Positions 30,533 through 41,144 of a stretch of 64,000 bases of DNA are shown one piece after another; position 1 is the stretch's first letter; each line of letters begins with the position of its first letter. Location of the stretch: positions 183,495,434 through 183,559,433 of the forward strand of contig NC_084484.1 in NCBI RefSeq assembly GCF_030035675.1. The letters are read 5' to 3'. A model generated the notes under the pieces. That model searched no databases. It was not told the origin of the DNA and saw only the letters and a program-made list of their open reading frames with translations. Both the position numbers and the translations under genes were made by a program. The stretch is from Rhineura floridana. Lineage: Eukaryota > Chordata > Lepidosauria > Squamata > Rhineuridae.

Positions 30533-30690
30533 GAGCCTGTTGGCTCCAATGTCAGTGCGGCGATGAATCCTCTCCGGGTTTTAATCTGAACTTTCAAAGA
30601 GCTGTCTAAGGTGCTTTCAGCTGTTTGAAAGTTCAGACTAAAACCTGGAGTGGATTAACTGCCCAGCTGACATCAGAGCCACCAGTCTTC
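30533..30690. mobile_element. Fold-back MITE (TCCGGGTTTTAATC family)
   Basis: TGGCTCCAATGTCAGTG and TCTCCGGGTTTTAATCTGAA on the left pair with TTCAGACTAAAACCTGGAGT and GCTGACATCAGAGCCACCAG on the right. A second copy is at 35965-36112. Confidence 0.75.
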
Positions 30691-30699
30691 ACTGATTAG

Positions 30700-32205
30700 A
30701 AAAGGTTTAAACAGATCAGTTACACCAAGCTAATATGCCAAGAAAAAAAGGGGCTTTTTTTCATCCTGGATATGTTATGAACAGAGTAAGCAAATGTTTG
30801 CTTAAGTTATTCTGCTATCCATGGACAGAGGTAAGAGGTTGTCCAAGGCAATTAAATCCTTTCTGGGGCAGTTAAATCCCATCACACCCCTAATGAAAAT
30901 CCACCAAAGCTGGGCAGGCTGAGTAGATCACAACAGGTGCCGTCTGCACATTTTCAGACTTAATGTATATTGACTTGCTAAAAATGAAAGCAGAAATATT
31001 TAGTTCTCAGAACATTCATAAATCATTGCCAATTCCTGTAATGTGTGCAATAGATGCCTAGAACTGCAGAACAGACTTGTGACCCATCAGGTGGCTTTGG
31101 ACAAGTCCCAGATAGAGATTCTAAATTTTAATTCTGCATATTTTTTTCTCCTGCGTCTGGTATTCATGGTGAGCAACAGGATATATGGCCCCAGAAATCT
31201 CATTAAAGCAAGCTCTCTATAGCTTTTGAGATTTCACCCACATATGTCCAAACATATCTTCACAAGCAACCAGGACTAGAATCTTAAAACTTACTTTTTA
31301 AAAGCTTCAATTTTTAGGAAGAACAGTATTGCAACCAACACCCCATTTTCCCATCCTAGTGTGCAACTGCAGCATGCACAGCTGCGATTTACACCCTACT
31401 AGTCCTCAAAGTTGTCGCTTGAGCCTTATCGTTACCTTATTCAAGTATATCAGGATGCCGGCAGCTTGATCAGGATTCTCTAAAGGTATCCCGTTCGTCA
31501 AAATTGTTCAACACCACCACAGTCCGATTCCCTTTACTTTCCATAGAAAGACGGGCTGAAAGGCGACACTTAATAATCATACTACTTATCCTGCAGAGAC
31601 AAAAAGAGCAGAGAAAAGATGTCTGAAAGTGGGCCAACGGCTCAGGTTTATATTGTCAGTATTACAGAGGGATGCAAAATCTAACTTCTGTCAGCCATCA
31701 CTAAACCCTCCTCTGCCCTTCCCACACAATTTGCATTAAGAGCTAATAGGCATTCACAGCTCATTTGAGTCCAGCAATCCCCAAAGACAGAACCAGTTTA
31801 GACTGGCACCAATTGCCTCTTTCCAGCTGAAGCACAGGAAATAAAGGGCCATCTTCCAGGAAACCAGTGCAAGGAAACACCCAGTCAACCCCCAGATTTG
31901 GGTGAACTTTGCAACGATAATAAATTAAGAGGGCATGTAGCAGCAAGAGGCACTTTGTGAGGCGTATAATCTCCCTTGCAGGAGGTAGCCCAGCTTTTGC
32001 AAGACCTCATTAGGCAGCCACACTTGTAGCTATCCTATCCACCCTTTGGCACACCAAGATGGAAGACAACAAGATCAAACGTATCTCCACGAAACGTGAG
32101 AAATGTTAATAGCCCAGAAGTAACCTGCAATCAGCCTCAATATAAAGATGTGCAAAAACAGGTCACCGCAAGCTTTAATAAGCCCCTTTCCTCTGGCAAC
32201 TTTTT
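30700..32205. other. Unassigned non-coding sequence
   Basis: I recognise no exon or repeat family in this stretch. Confidence 0.4.
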
Positions 32206-32209
32206 TTCT

Positions 32210-32425
32210 TTTTAGCCAATGTGGTATAGTGGTTAAAGTGCTGGACTAGGACTCCCCACTTGGTTATGAAGCTTACTGGGTGACCTTGAGCCAGTCACAG
32301 TCTCTCAGCCTAACCTACCTCATAGGGTTGTTGTGAGGATAAAATGGGGAGGAAGAGAACTATGTGTGCCACCTTGCGCTCCTTGGAGCAAAAGGGGGAT
32401 ATAAATATAATAAATAAGTGATCTT
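32210..32425 (+). mobile_element. tRNA-derived SINE with L2-like tail
   Basis: AATGTGGTATAGTGGTTAAA forms the head. TGTTGTGAGGATAAAATGGG and GGGGATATAAATATAATAAA form the tail, as in the copy at 16300. Confidence 0.78.
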
Positions 32426-32549
32426 GGGAGTGCAGCCCAACTTGGCATAAGGCTTCAGGAATAATGGCTGGCCATGTGCTGATCTCTTAATAGGCCACAG
32501 AAAGAGGCATCCCTTTCTGATCAACCCAGGAGAAAAGGATGGGGCGATT

Positions 32550-32920
32550 TGTCGATCTTGGTTTCTCTGCATTTCTCACCTTTCCAGTCTTAAACTCAGT
32601 TCTCCACCTTTGCACGTCAGTTTGTGAATTTTCTTTTATGTCCTCATGAAAACTCATCAGCATTTTACTCCAATTTCCCCCCAATATGCTATATAATGCA
32701 TTTTCACATTACCATCACTAATACATGCATTTTTTATGCAGACCTCACCCTACAATATGCAATTTTGTCCAGCTTGGAGAACTGGATTGCAAAGTTCGGA
32801 AATGTACAAACTTCAAAGGACGGGAGTATTGTGGCTCTCACATTGTTTTGTAAAACGCAAATTAGGCAAATTCGCCTTTAAATATGAACTGAATTAAATT
32901 TCTCCTGCATCCCTAACTAG
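32550..32920. mobile_element. A/T-rich hAT-like MITE, family also at 53365
   Basis: AACTCAGTTCTCCACCTTTG at the left and ATTAAATTTCTCCTGCATCC with CTA at the right match the copy at 53365-53805. The right end, read backwards, is TAGGGATGCAGGAGAAATT, like hAT termini. Confidence 0.6.
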
Positions 32921-32942
32921 AGGGAGAGTCTTCAGCGCCTTC

Positions 32943-33062
32943 CCCCAGCCTGGTGTTCTCCAGGTGATTCTGAACTACATCTCCCACCAGTCCCAACCAG
33001 CATGGCCAATGGCCAAAGATAAGGGGGGGCAGTAGTCCATCAGCATCTGGAGACCCCCAGGC
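32943..33062. mobile_element. Palindromic MITE (CTCCAGATGTTTTG family)
   Basis: CAGCCTGGTGTTCTCCAGGT and ACTACATCTCCCACCAGTCC are mirrored by CATCAGCATCTGGAGACCCC. Confidence 0.7.
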
Positions 33063-33153
33063 TCTGCCCCATCCCTCCCTACAGAGTTGAGATCAAGCCC
33101 CATCTACCCTCCCCAGGCTTATGCAGAAAACATTTTCTGTCACTGTTAACTGG

Positions 33154-33243
33154 CCAATATGCTAGAAAAATAAGTGTTTATTTGTAATCCTAGCCCGATT
33201 AAACTAGGATTACAAATAAACACTTATTTTTCTAGCATATTGG
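33154..33243. repeat. Perfect 40-bp inverted repeat with 10-bp spacer
   Basis: The left arm (33154-33193, starting CCAATATGCTAGAAAAATAA) is exactly the reverse complement of the right arm (33204-33243). The spacer is CCCGATTAAA. A direct repeat of CTGTTAACTGGCCA-type sequence lies on both sides (about 33142 and 33293). The arms are A/T-rich and show no mismatch. Confidence 0.95.
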
Positions 33244-33559
33244 TTTTCCTTCCTCATATTCCCCTGGTTTTATATGCTAGCCACTTTCTGCTATTGTTAA
33301 CTGGCCATCGGTAATTGCACATTTGTGTTTGTTTAAAATTGTGTATATATAAACCGCTTTGATTATGCGTGTGTCAGAGAGAAATTGGGGTATACAACAA
33401 TTTAAATACATAAATATGCAGAAGAAGGGAGTAAAAATTAGGCAGGGGGAGAGAAACAAGGACTCCAGGGGAAATAAGTGGGGCGCGTAGCCTATGCCAA
33501 GCATTACTCTTAAGAATGGCACAGAGAGAGAGAGAGATGCCTGCTGGCAGCTGGGCAGA

Positions 33560-34225
33560 GCTAGGGGGCTCGACTGCCCCCGCAAGGGGCAAGAGGACCT
33601 CACCCCAGAGCAGGGACCCATCACAGCATCACCTGCTACAGGCAGGTTGCAGTAGAGGCAGCAGGGAAAGGGCCCTCCGCTCCAAATCCGGAGACTCACC
33701 TAATACCGAAAACACCCGCGAGGGAAGCAGCGCACAGAGAGTGTTGGGAGGGAGCGCCCAGATGCGGCGGCGATGGGCACGAAGAAGGAGAAGGCGGAAG
33801 GCGGCGGCGGCGGCGGCAGCGACGGCAATGGTGAGCGAAGGCAGGACCGGCACAGCCCGCCGCCGCCTTTTATGCCGCGGTGCCGGCACCTTCCCCGCCC
33901 GGCTTGCCACGCCCACCCCCCGCCCCGAAAGGCTGGCTGGCCCTCCCGCGGCCTCAGCCCCAGCGCCGGCAGGATTCAGCGCCGGAGCGGCGTCAGGGCC
34001 AAGAAACAAAGAAAGCAGAGCCCCACGAAAGGAGGCCGAGGTCTGCCAGAGAGGGTGCGCGCCCCGGGACATGTGCAGAGTGTGTTTCCCTTTCGCACCC
34101 CGCGTAACGCCAACGCGGGAGGGAGCATGCCGAGTCAGCGGGGGACGGGGTCGCTTTAGAGCCCGATCCGCGGCACCGACCTCCAACGGAGGCTGGGCCG
34201 GGCAACCAAGAGGTCTTCCGTATCT
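33560..34225. promoter_or_regulatory. UCP2: CpG island, probable UCP2 promoter
   Basis: A roughly 660-bp block dense in CpG, with CGG-repeat stretches (33785-33820), stands out from A/T-rich surroundings. On the minus strand a good donor, ATTAG followed by GTGAGT, ends a potential exon at 33700, about 11 kb upstream of the UCP2 start codon. Mammalian UCP2 has non-coding first exons, so this is the best candidate promoter. The transcription start is not visible, and a plus-strand gene start is an alternative. Confidence 0.55.
33700..33950 (-). other. UCP2: Candidate UCP2 non-coding exon 1 (5' limit approximate)
   Basis: The minus-strand donor GTGAGT at 33699-33694 follows GGTGTTTTCGGTATTAG. 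The upper limit is a guess within the CpG island. No acceptor for a second non-coding exon was found before the coding exon acceptor at 22589-22590. Confidence 0.35.
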
Positions 34226-34940
34226 TTAAAAGTTGTGCAGGGGGAAGGGAGAATTCCACCTTGTGGTTTTTCCCTTACAGGGTTGCAAGAACATCTGCAC
34301 TTGGCTGACTTTCTCTTCTCCTAAAGATACAGGATCAGTCTCAGGCCCTGAACCTGGCAACCCTAGTTATATGTAACATTTGTCACTCAGAGTAGACCCA
34401 CTGAAATTAATGAACACATCTTTCAATGGCCTGCTTTGAGTATAACAAATGTTAGATATAAACTGCTATTCCACATCTCGACAGATGTTACAATGCCCAT
34501 TTTTAGAATATTGTGCACTAGCTCTCTGTTTCATGCAGACGTACCCAAGCTGTCTGTTTATCTTTACTGCAGTGGCAGGATTATTCTTATTTGAAGTCTT
34601 GCAGTGTACACTGTGGGATGGGTCAAATAATCAGCTGTCAAGAGATAATTATCTTTATGTACAAAGTGCATGAATTAACTGTGCAATAGGGGGAAATAAA
34701 TCCCTTCCTTCCTTCCTAACAGCCCTTAGCACATGTTGGTGGGATCCTTTACAGTTCCACTGCAACCTGCCTTTCCAATACTGTATCCCCACTATTTACT
34801 ATTATTAAAATCTTTACTTTACCAATCCCTTGCCCTCTGCATCTTCCTTCACCTTGTCCACCTCCTGTTGATGTTACACCTACTGGTCAGAAGCCACCTG
34901 TGTGTTGCTCCGTGCCGAGAATAATATTGACACATAACTG

Positions 34941-35095
34941 GGAATGGCCGTAGTTCAGTACAGAGCGCACCGTTTGCATGGAGAAGGTCCCAGGGATGGG
35001 AAAAACCCCTATCTGAAACCCTGGGGAGCTGCTGCCACTCAGTGTGGCCAATACTGAGTTAGATGGACCAGTGGTCTGACTCAGTAATCATGCGC
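34941..35095 (+). mobile_element. tRNA-derived SINE
   Basis: GGAATGGCCGTAGTTCAGTA is the head. GCTGCCACTCAGTGTGGCCA and GATGGACCAGTGGTCTGACT form the core and tail. Confidence 0.78.
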
Positions 35096-35182
35096 CGCTT
35101 AAACCTGTGTTCACAGGGATGTATTCCCAACAGCACCCTCTTTGACCAGTGTGTGACATGGCGGGTTACTAACATCTTAGGA

Positions 35183-35372
35183 ACATGGAAAGCTGCCTTA
35201 CACCAAGTCTTGCCAGTAGTCCATCTAGCTCCATATTGCCTACTCTGTTTGGCAGTAGGTCTCCAAGATTTTAGGCAGGGTACCTCCCAGCCCTATGTAG
35301 AGATGCTGGGGACTGACCCTGGGATCTCTTGCTTGCAAACCAGGTGCTCCACCGCAGAGCGATGGTCCTTTC
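35183..35372 (-). mobile_element. tRNA-derived SINE, reverse orientation
   Basis: Plus-strand AACATGGAAAGCTGCCTTAC is the inverted tail. CTGGGGACTGACCCTGGGAT and the inverted head follow. It faces the copy at 34941-35095. Confidence 0.78.
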
Positions 35373-35699
35373 CGTGGTAAGAGCCAATACACACGCAACG
35401 CATGCCCTCGTGGCTCCAAGCTGCTGCTTATGGCTGGTGGAATAGCCCCAGCGATAGTTAAAGCTCCCTTATCTCAGAGGAGATCATTCCATTGTTAGAC
35501 GTGGAAAATAACCAGGTGGACAGCGCTTGCGTTAATCAAAAACAACAATTCTGCCAGCAATTGTCGATCTCTCTGAGACTTTTGCTAGGCCTGGAGAACA
35601 GCAGAGAACTTAAAGGCTTCAGTGGAACATTTTGGAGGGCCCTGTAGCTCAAAACTAGAGCACATGCCATGCATGCGGAAGGTTCCTACTGCCCTGAGC

Positions 35700-35843
35700 A
35701 GGGGTGGGGGACCTGTGGCCCTCCAAATATTGCTACTATAACTCCCATCATCCATGGCCACCAGCCAGGCTGGCTGGGGCTGATGGGAAATTGAGTCCAG
35801 CATCTGGAGGGCCACAGCCCATAGGTTTCCTATCCCTGAGTTC
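35700..35843. mobile_element. Palindromic hAT-like MITE, near complete
   Basis: CAGGGGTGGGGGACCTGTGG begins the element, and GGGCCACAGCCCATAGGTTT with CCTATCCCTG ends it. The interior has ACTCCCATCATCCATGG and GGCTGGGGCTGATGGG. No exact target duplication was found. Confidence 0.7.
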
Positions 35844-35964
35844 AGGATCTTGGGGAGCAGCAAGGTCACAGAAGGATCCCTCCTTGAAACCTTGGTGAGA
35901 TGCTCCGGTAAGAGTACAAAGACACACCAATAATTTTGCTCAGCCTAAGGTAGCTTCATATCAG

Positions 35965-36112
35965 TGGCTTTGTCAGTGGGGCACTGGAATCCGCTCCGGG
36001 TTTTAGTCCAAATTTTCAAAGGTGCTGTCAAAGGGGCTTCATAGTTGGAAACAAAGTTTGGATTAAAACCTGGAGCGGATTCCACTGCCCTGCTGACATA
36101 GAGCCACCAGCT
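35965..36112. mobile_element. Fold-back MITE (TCCGGGTTTTAATC family), copy 2
   Basis: GGAATCCGCTCCGGGTTTTA on the left and TAAAACCTGGAGCGGATTCC on the right are exact mirrors. The central part diverges from the copy at 30533-30690. Confidence 0.78.
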
Positions 36113-36119
36113 TCCGCTG

Positions 36120-36930
36120 CCTCATAGGTTGGTAACTGCCTTTGAAGCTCAGTGATCAAGACTGGTAGTCAGGACTCACAAATATATGCCCATGAACAGC
36201 CATCCCTGCCCATGTCACACAACAAGGATATATATGATTATGTTTTTTAGAAATAGGACTATCACTTTTTTAAAAATTTGGTTAACCTTAACCCCACCAT
36301 TTAAAAATCAAGATTGCAGTTATAAGACACACTTATTTAAGAGTAAGGCTCCCTCAGGTCTATTATTCTTACATAAGAGTAAACAGGCTTACCCTGCACA
36401 TTGAATATACCTGCTTCCTGATTCATTGGGGTACCTCTTGAATGGATCAAAAGACTTAAAACATTGAAAAATCCAGCTGATTGTATAGAATAAGGCTGAA
36501 CTGTCCATTAATCAGTTACAAAAACCTTTGATAGAATAAAAAGGTACCTCAGTGAATCATGAAGCAGCTTTTTAAAAACAAAAAAACAAAGCAGAAATTT
36601 ATTATTTTTTATAAATCTATTTTATAAGAAGTACTTATTAAAAACTTCAGAGGCCAAGTGCTATGATACATGGAAACATACTCTAAAGGAAAGTATGCTT
36701 CTTGTTTCAAAATTATTGATGCACATTTGATCAATCAGTAGATCAGTAATCAACTCATATGATTAATCAAATCAGATTTCTATAATCAGGCGTCCCATAC
36801 TGCTGCTTAAGTATTACTAAGGGCATGGGAATAGCAGACTCGCTATCACCACCACCAGACAGATTACAATGGCTTTTGAAATTCCCTTCAGTGCAAACAA
36901 AGTTTGTCAGCATGGTTCATGAGTTTGCAA
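36120..36930. other. Unassigned A/T-rich intergenic sequence
   Basis: I recognise no gene or repeat family between the fold-back MITE and the CR1 tail. Confidence 0.4.
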
Positions 36931-36934
36931 CTTT

Positions 36935-37000
36935 GCATTGAGCAGGGGCGCTTGGACTCAATGGCCTTATAGGCCCCTTCCAATTTTATGATTCTATGAA
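36935..37000 (+). mobile_element. CR1 LINE 3' terminus fragment
   Basis: GCTTGGACTCAATGGCCTTA and TTTTATGATTCTATGA match the CR1 3' ends at 16165 and 50440. Confidence 0.75.
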
Positions 37001-37599
37001 AAACAAAAGCTCAGAGCTCCCCCCCCCTTTCAGGCACCACATTTCTTTGAAATCCAGGCATTGTTTGAAGGAAAATGTAACTTTTAATTCTTCCTTTTGC
37101 ATTCAGCCTGAAAATGACAATGACAAATCTTGGGATGGCTGCTGGATGAAATATAGCCGATGCAAATATCAAAAAGCCATTCTGGAAAATAGAAAAACTT
37201 TATTGGGGGGAGGTGGTACAAAAAGGGGGACATGATGGAAGAGCTTTGATCTCCTCCTAGTGAGGGGGTGAGAAGGGGGGCACTGCTTCCTTATCCAATC
37301 TGTCTTCTTTACAGCAGGAGTCCACCTGCCAGCAGAATTGCAGGAGGTTCAGCAGGGCAGGCTCTGGTGTTTTGCAGAGGCCATCTCTAGGCAGATGAGA
37401 GAGGAATTTAGGTTAGCCATGGGAAGGAGGTTCTGAACCAGTCTGTAAGAAGCACAAAAAGACCCCTTTAGGTCCCCCCAAGGTACAGGATCTTCCTACA
37501 GGACATGCCCAAGTAAGAACAGCTTTCCTTGTTGTCCATGTTCAAGCGGTTGACGCTGTGAGCATCTGTTTCCCACAATCTTATTGTTTGTTTGTTTTG

Positions 37600-37745
37600 T
37601 TTCTTGATTTATTGTATTTATTGTATTTATATATTATGCTTGTTTTTATCTTTTTGTACACCGCCCAGAATGCCTTCGGGCTTAGGTCGGTATATAAATT
37701 AAACTAACAAAATAAAATAAATAAATAAATAAATAAATAATCTAT
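37600..37745 (+). mobile_element. LINE 3' tail, L2-like
   Basis: TGTACACCGCCCAGAATGCC, then TCGGTATATAAATTAAACTA and an AAATA run, fit an L2-like 3' end. The AAATA run is a simple repeat about 30 bp long. Confidence 0.6.
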
Positions 37746-37789
37746 AGTATACCCACAGTAGTTTTACTGACCCAGTTTCTCTTTGTTGT

Positions 37790-38155
37790 TGTTATTATGT
37801 GCCTTCAAGTCAATTATGACTTACGGTGACCCTATGAATCAGCGACCTCCAAGAGCATCTGTTATAAATCACCCTGTTCAGATCTTATAAGTTCTGTGGC
37901 TTCCTTTATGGAATCAACCCATCTCTTGTTTGGCCTTCCTCTTTTTCTACTCCCTGCTGTTTTCCCCAGCATTATTGTCTTTTCTACTGAATCATGTTTT
38001 CTCAATTATGTGTCCAAAGTATGAGTTTCATCATTTTAGCTTCTAGTGATAGTTCTGGTTTAATTTGTTCTAACACCCAATTATTTGTCTTTTTCGCAGT
38101 CCATGGTATGCTCTCCTCTAACACCACATTTCAAATGAGTTGATTTTTCTCTTAT
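37790..38155 (-). mobile_element. BovB (RTE) LINE 3' end
   Basis: On the plus strand, TTCAAGTCAATTATGACTTA is the inverted 3' end, and TCTTGTTTGGCCTTCCTCTT is the inverted version of the coding part read as KRGRPNKRW in the copy at 59828-61198. It is a 5'-truncated copy. Confidence 0.8.
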
Positions 38156-38169
38156 CCGCTATTATTATT

Positions 38170-38635
38170 ATTGTTATTGTTATTATTATTGTTGTTGCAT
38201 TTATATACCGCCCCATAGCAGAAACTCTCTGGGCGGTTTACAACAATTAAAAACATTAAAAACAAATATACAAATTTAAAAACACATTTTAAAAAGCAAT
38301 TTAAAAACACATGCTAAAATGCCTGGGAGAAGAGGAAAGTCTTGACCTGGTGCCAAAAAGACAACAGTGTTGGCGCCAGGCACACCTCGTCAATGAGATA
38401 ATTCCAGAATTTGGGGGCCACCACTGAGAAGGCCCTCTCCCTTGTGCCAGCCTCCCAGCTTCCCTCTGAGTAGGCACCCGGAGGAGGGCCTTTGATGTTG
38501 AGTAGAGTGTACAGGTGGGTTCGTGTTGGGAGAGGCGTTCCATCAGGTATTGTGGTCCCAAGCCATGTAAAGCTTTATAGGTTAAAACCAGCACCTTGAA
38601 TTGAGCTCAGAAACATACAGGCAGCCAATCTCATT
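38170..38635 (-). mobile_element. L2-like LINE, second subfamily, 3' end
   Basis: The minus frame gives MLVLTYKALHGLGPQYL and then an L2-type C-terminus. The tail has GCCCCATAGCAGAAACTCTC and a TTA/TTG microsatellite. It matches the copy at 23110-23445. Confidence 0.78.
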
Positions 38636-38639
38636 AAAT

Positions 38640-39990
38640 GAAACTCAAACTTCTTTAGCCATTTTTCCCGTTAGGAGACAGATGTGTTCCTCCTGTCCTG
38701 ATTTTTTATTTCAACTCCTCCTAGTTTACTACCACTAGGTATAGGGGAGAAATCTGATTCAGTTCTTACTCAAAGCCAAATTTATTAACTTGATACTTTC
38801 TGAAACAATATGAGAACCGAATCACAGACACCCTTCAAAATTTGCATGTATCCAAATTTTGTGGTGCAGTTCTCCAACCAATGTTTACACAAATGCATAT
38901 ATTAGGGGGAAAATATGTATAAAAATATACATATATATTATTGAAAATAACATACACAAATGCATAATATAAAATTACTTGCAAAAATTACATTAGCCAA
39001 AACTGCAATTTCAGGTTGCACAATTATAGTTGACTAGTAGGTGTTGTGCAACAAATCAGCTTTCCAAATGGGTAGACCTTTTGTATTTAGAAAAAGGATG
39101 GAAAAATATACTGGAAAGTGTGGAATATAACACTTGCATTGACACAATAGGCTCATCTACATGGTGGTTTACTGTGTGTTTGGTGCTACTCACATCTCCT
39201 TTTAATTCACATGGTAACTGGTAAACAGAAGCTATCACACAGTTTCCCCCCTGTAAATCTGTACTAAGCCAATCCTCTGATAATACGAAAAGGGAAGAAA
39301 AAACCTCTTCACTCCGTAACTCTAGTGCTTGCAGACACTTTGCTCTGATGCTTTTAGGTGGGTGTGTTAATTGATCCCTTCTCCACACCCACTCCCTCCT
39401 CCTCTCTTCATTCATTTCGTTTCCTGTGGGCTGACAAACAACTTCTGGCTGCTCTCCCCCATTCTGCTGGCCTTTTTTATGTTGCTACAAACAGTGCCTT
39501 TATTGTCTTTCCCCACCTAACTTGTGTACAAAAGCATAATACTGTTCAAACAAAAATTTGTATTTCAGCTGTATCCTACCAGGCAAAACACAGATATTAA
39601 TGCTTTCAGATTTTTTTTTAAAGGAACCCACTGCAGCATGCTTGGTTGCCAAGCAACCTGATGGAGTGGAAATGTTAAATTGGAGGGTGTGGTCATTAGG
39701 AAACTGCATGATTGATCCTTCCCCTCAATGTGAATAGAAGACACCAAGTTTGCAGCTGGCTTTGAGCCCTTACTGTGGAGGGTGCAAACAGAAAACGGAG
39801 GTAAAAACAGCGTCTTTAGTACAAAGTAATGTTCCCATGTGGATAAGCCCAAGATCATCTAACCTCTCCACGAACAAATCAGAATTAATGCTTGTTAAAT
39901 AGCCAACATCATCTAATCCTCCTGCAAATGAATCAGGATGCTCAATAATCAGGTTGTTTGGAAGCGCCCTAATAAATTTATTATGGTATA
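38640..39990. other. Intergenic or UCP3 3'-flanking sequence, mostly unassigned
   Basis: An A/T-rich stretch at 38820-39010 may be a hAT-like MITE remnant. I see no exon here. Confidence 0.4.
39977..39982 (-). terminator. UCP3: Possible UCP3 polyadenylation signal
   Basis: A minus-strand AATAAA lies about 700 bp past the UCP3 stop codon. It overlaps the edge of a palindromic MITE (39995-40132), so it is only a candidate. Confidence 0.3.
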
Positions 39991-39994
39991 AGTA

Positions 39995-40132
39995 GGGATA
40001 GCCAACGTGATGCCTCCAGATGTTTTAGATCTCAGTTCCCATAAACCCCTAACCAGTATGGTCAGTGGTCAAAGACAATGGGAGTTGTAGTCCAACAACA
40101 GCTAGAGGGCACCACGTTGTCTACTCCTGGCC
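39995..40132. mobile_element. Palindromic MITE (CTCCAGATGTTTTG family)
   Basis: GCCAACGTGATGCCTCCAGA and AGAGGGCACCACGTTGTCTA are the mirrored ends around CCATAAACCCC and GGGAGTTGTAGTCCAAC. Confidence 0.72.
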
Positions 40133-40680
40133 TATGCTTTAATCGACTAGAGTCCCCTTCATCAGATGTATGATGCATAATATCATTACTACTGTGCGTC
40201 TCTCTCTCTGCAGTAAGACCGAACTAATCACTCCCCTCCCCTGCCCCTCTCCCCAGAACACTGCAGCACTACTAATATTCACTACTCCATATACGTACCA
40301 ATAGATTTACCTGTCAGTCTCAATCCTTTGACCTGTCCATGCGACATCCCATTCGAACCTGGACGAACCTTCTCAGGAAGAATGTACCAGAATCTCTCTG
40401 TCATTTTTTTTTTCCTGGGCGGAGGAGGGCCTCCGGAAGTCATTGGCACTTCTGCTTTTTAAAGTCTTTTTTCCTTAGCTGAGATATTATGCATCACCGA
40501 GCCGACGAGCCCATACGGAAGCAATTAATATAATTGCTGTGTGCATCTTGCCGCCATGACAAGAGTGTTTTGCAAAAGCTTGCCGTCCAAGGCCGTGTCT
40601 TGAATTTCCACTCCCGCCTACGTCTCGTGGGGAGTCCCCGGCGTGATCCTCCTTCTCATTCCTGGAGGCAACTTCTGGCT

Positions 40681-40795
40681 TCAGAAAGGGGACTCCCGGG
40701 CCACCTGGGCCAGAACCATCAGCCTCTTCAGCTGCTCAAAAGACACAAACATCACCACGTTCCAGGATCCCAGGCGCAGGAACGAGGGCATGAAA
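40681..40795 (-). CDS. UCP3: UCP3 coding exon 6 (last)
   Basis: It encodes [20 protein letters not shown], then [10 protein letters not shown] and the conserved end VARESPF, stopping at 40683-40681. The acceptor is CCTCAG. Confidence 0.96.
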
Positions 40796-41099
40796 CTGAG
40801 GAGGAGGAAGAGCACAACAGCATGCAATGAAACCACGAGCTGCCTTCTCTAGAGAGGCGCAGGTAGAAGCGGCTGTGGGCGTTGCTAGGGGGTGGGCCAT
40901 GGGGCCAGAGCCCCAAGTGGTTCAGGGCTTGCCAGGTAGCGCAAGGGCAGTGCCAGTTGCTAGAGAAGGCATCTACTTCTACCTAGGCCAGGAATGGGGA
41001 GCGTCAGGTCCAGGGGGCCAAATGGAGGCCTCACCCCTCTCTATCTGGGACTCTCCCCAGGCTGCCACCACCCTTTCAATTATTATTATTATTATTATT

Positions 41100-41144
<45 letters not shown>

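Noticed and set aside
33516-34229. Long overlapping frames on both strands of the UCP2 CpG island (about 237 and 185 codons)
   Set aside because: They result from GC-rich composition and CGG repeats. Several frames are open at once and none resembles a known protein.
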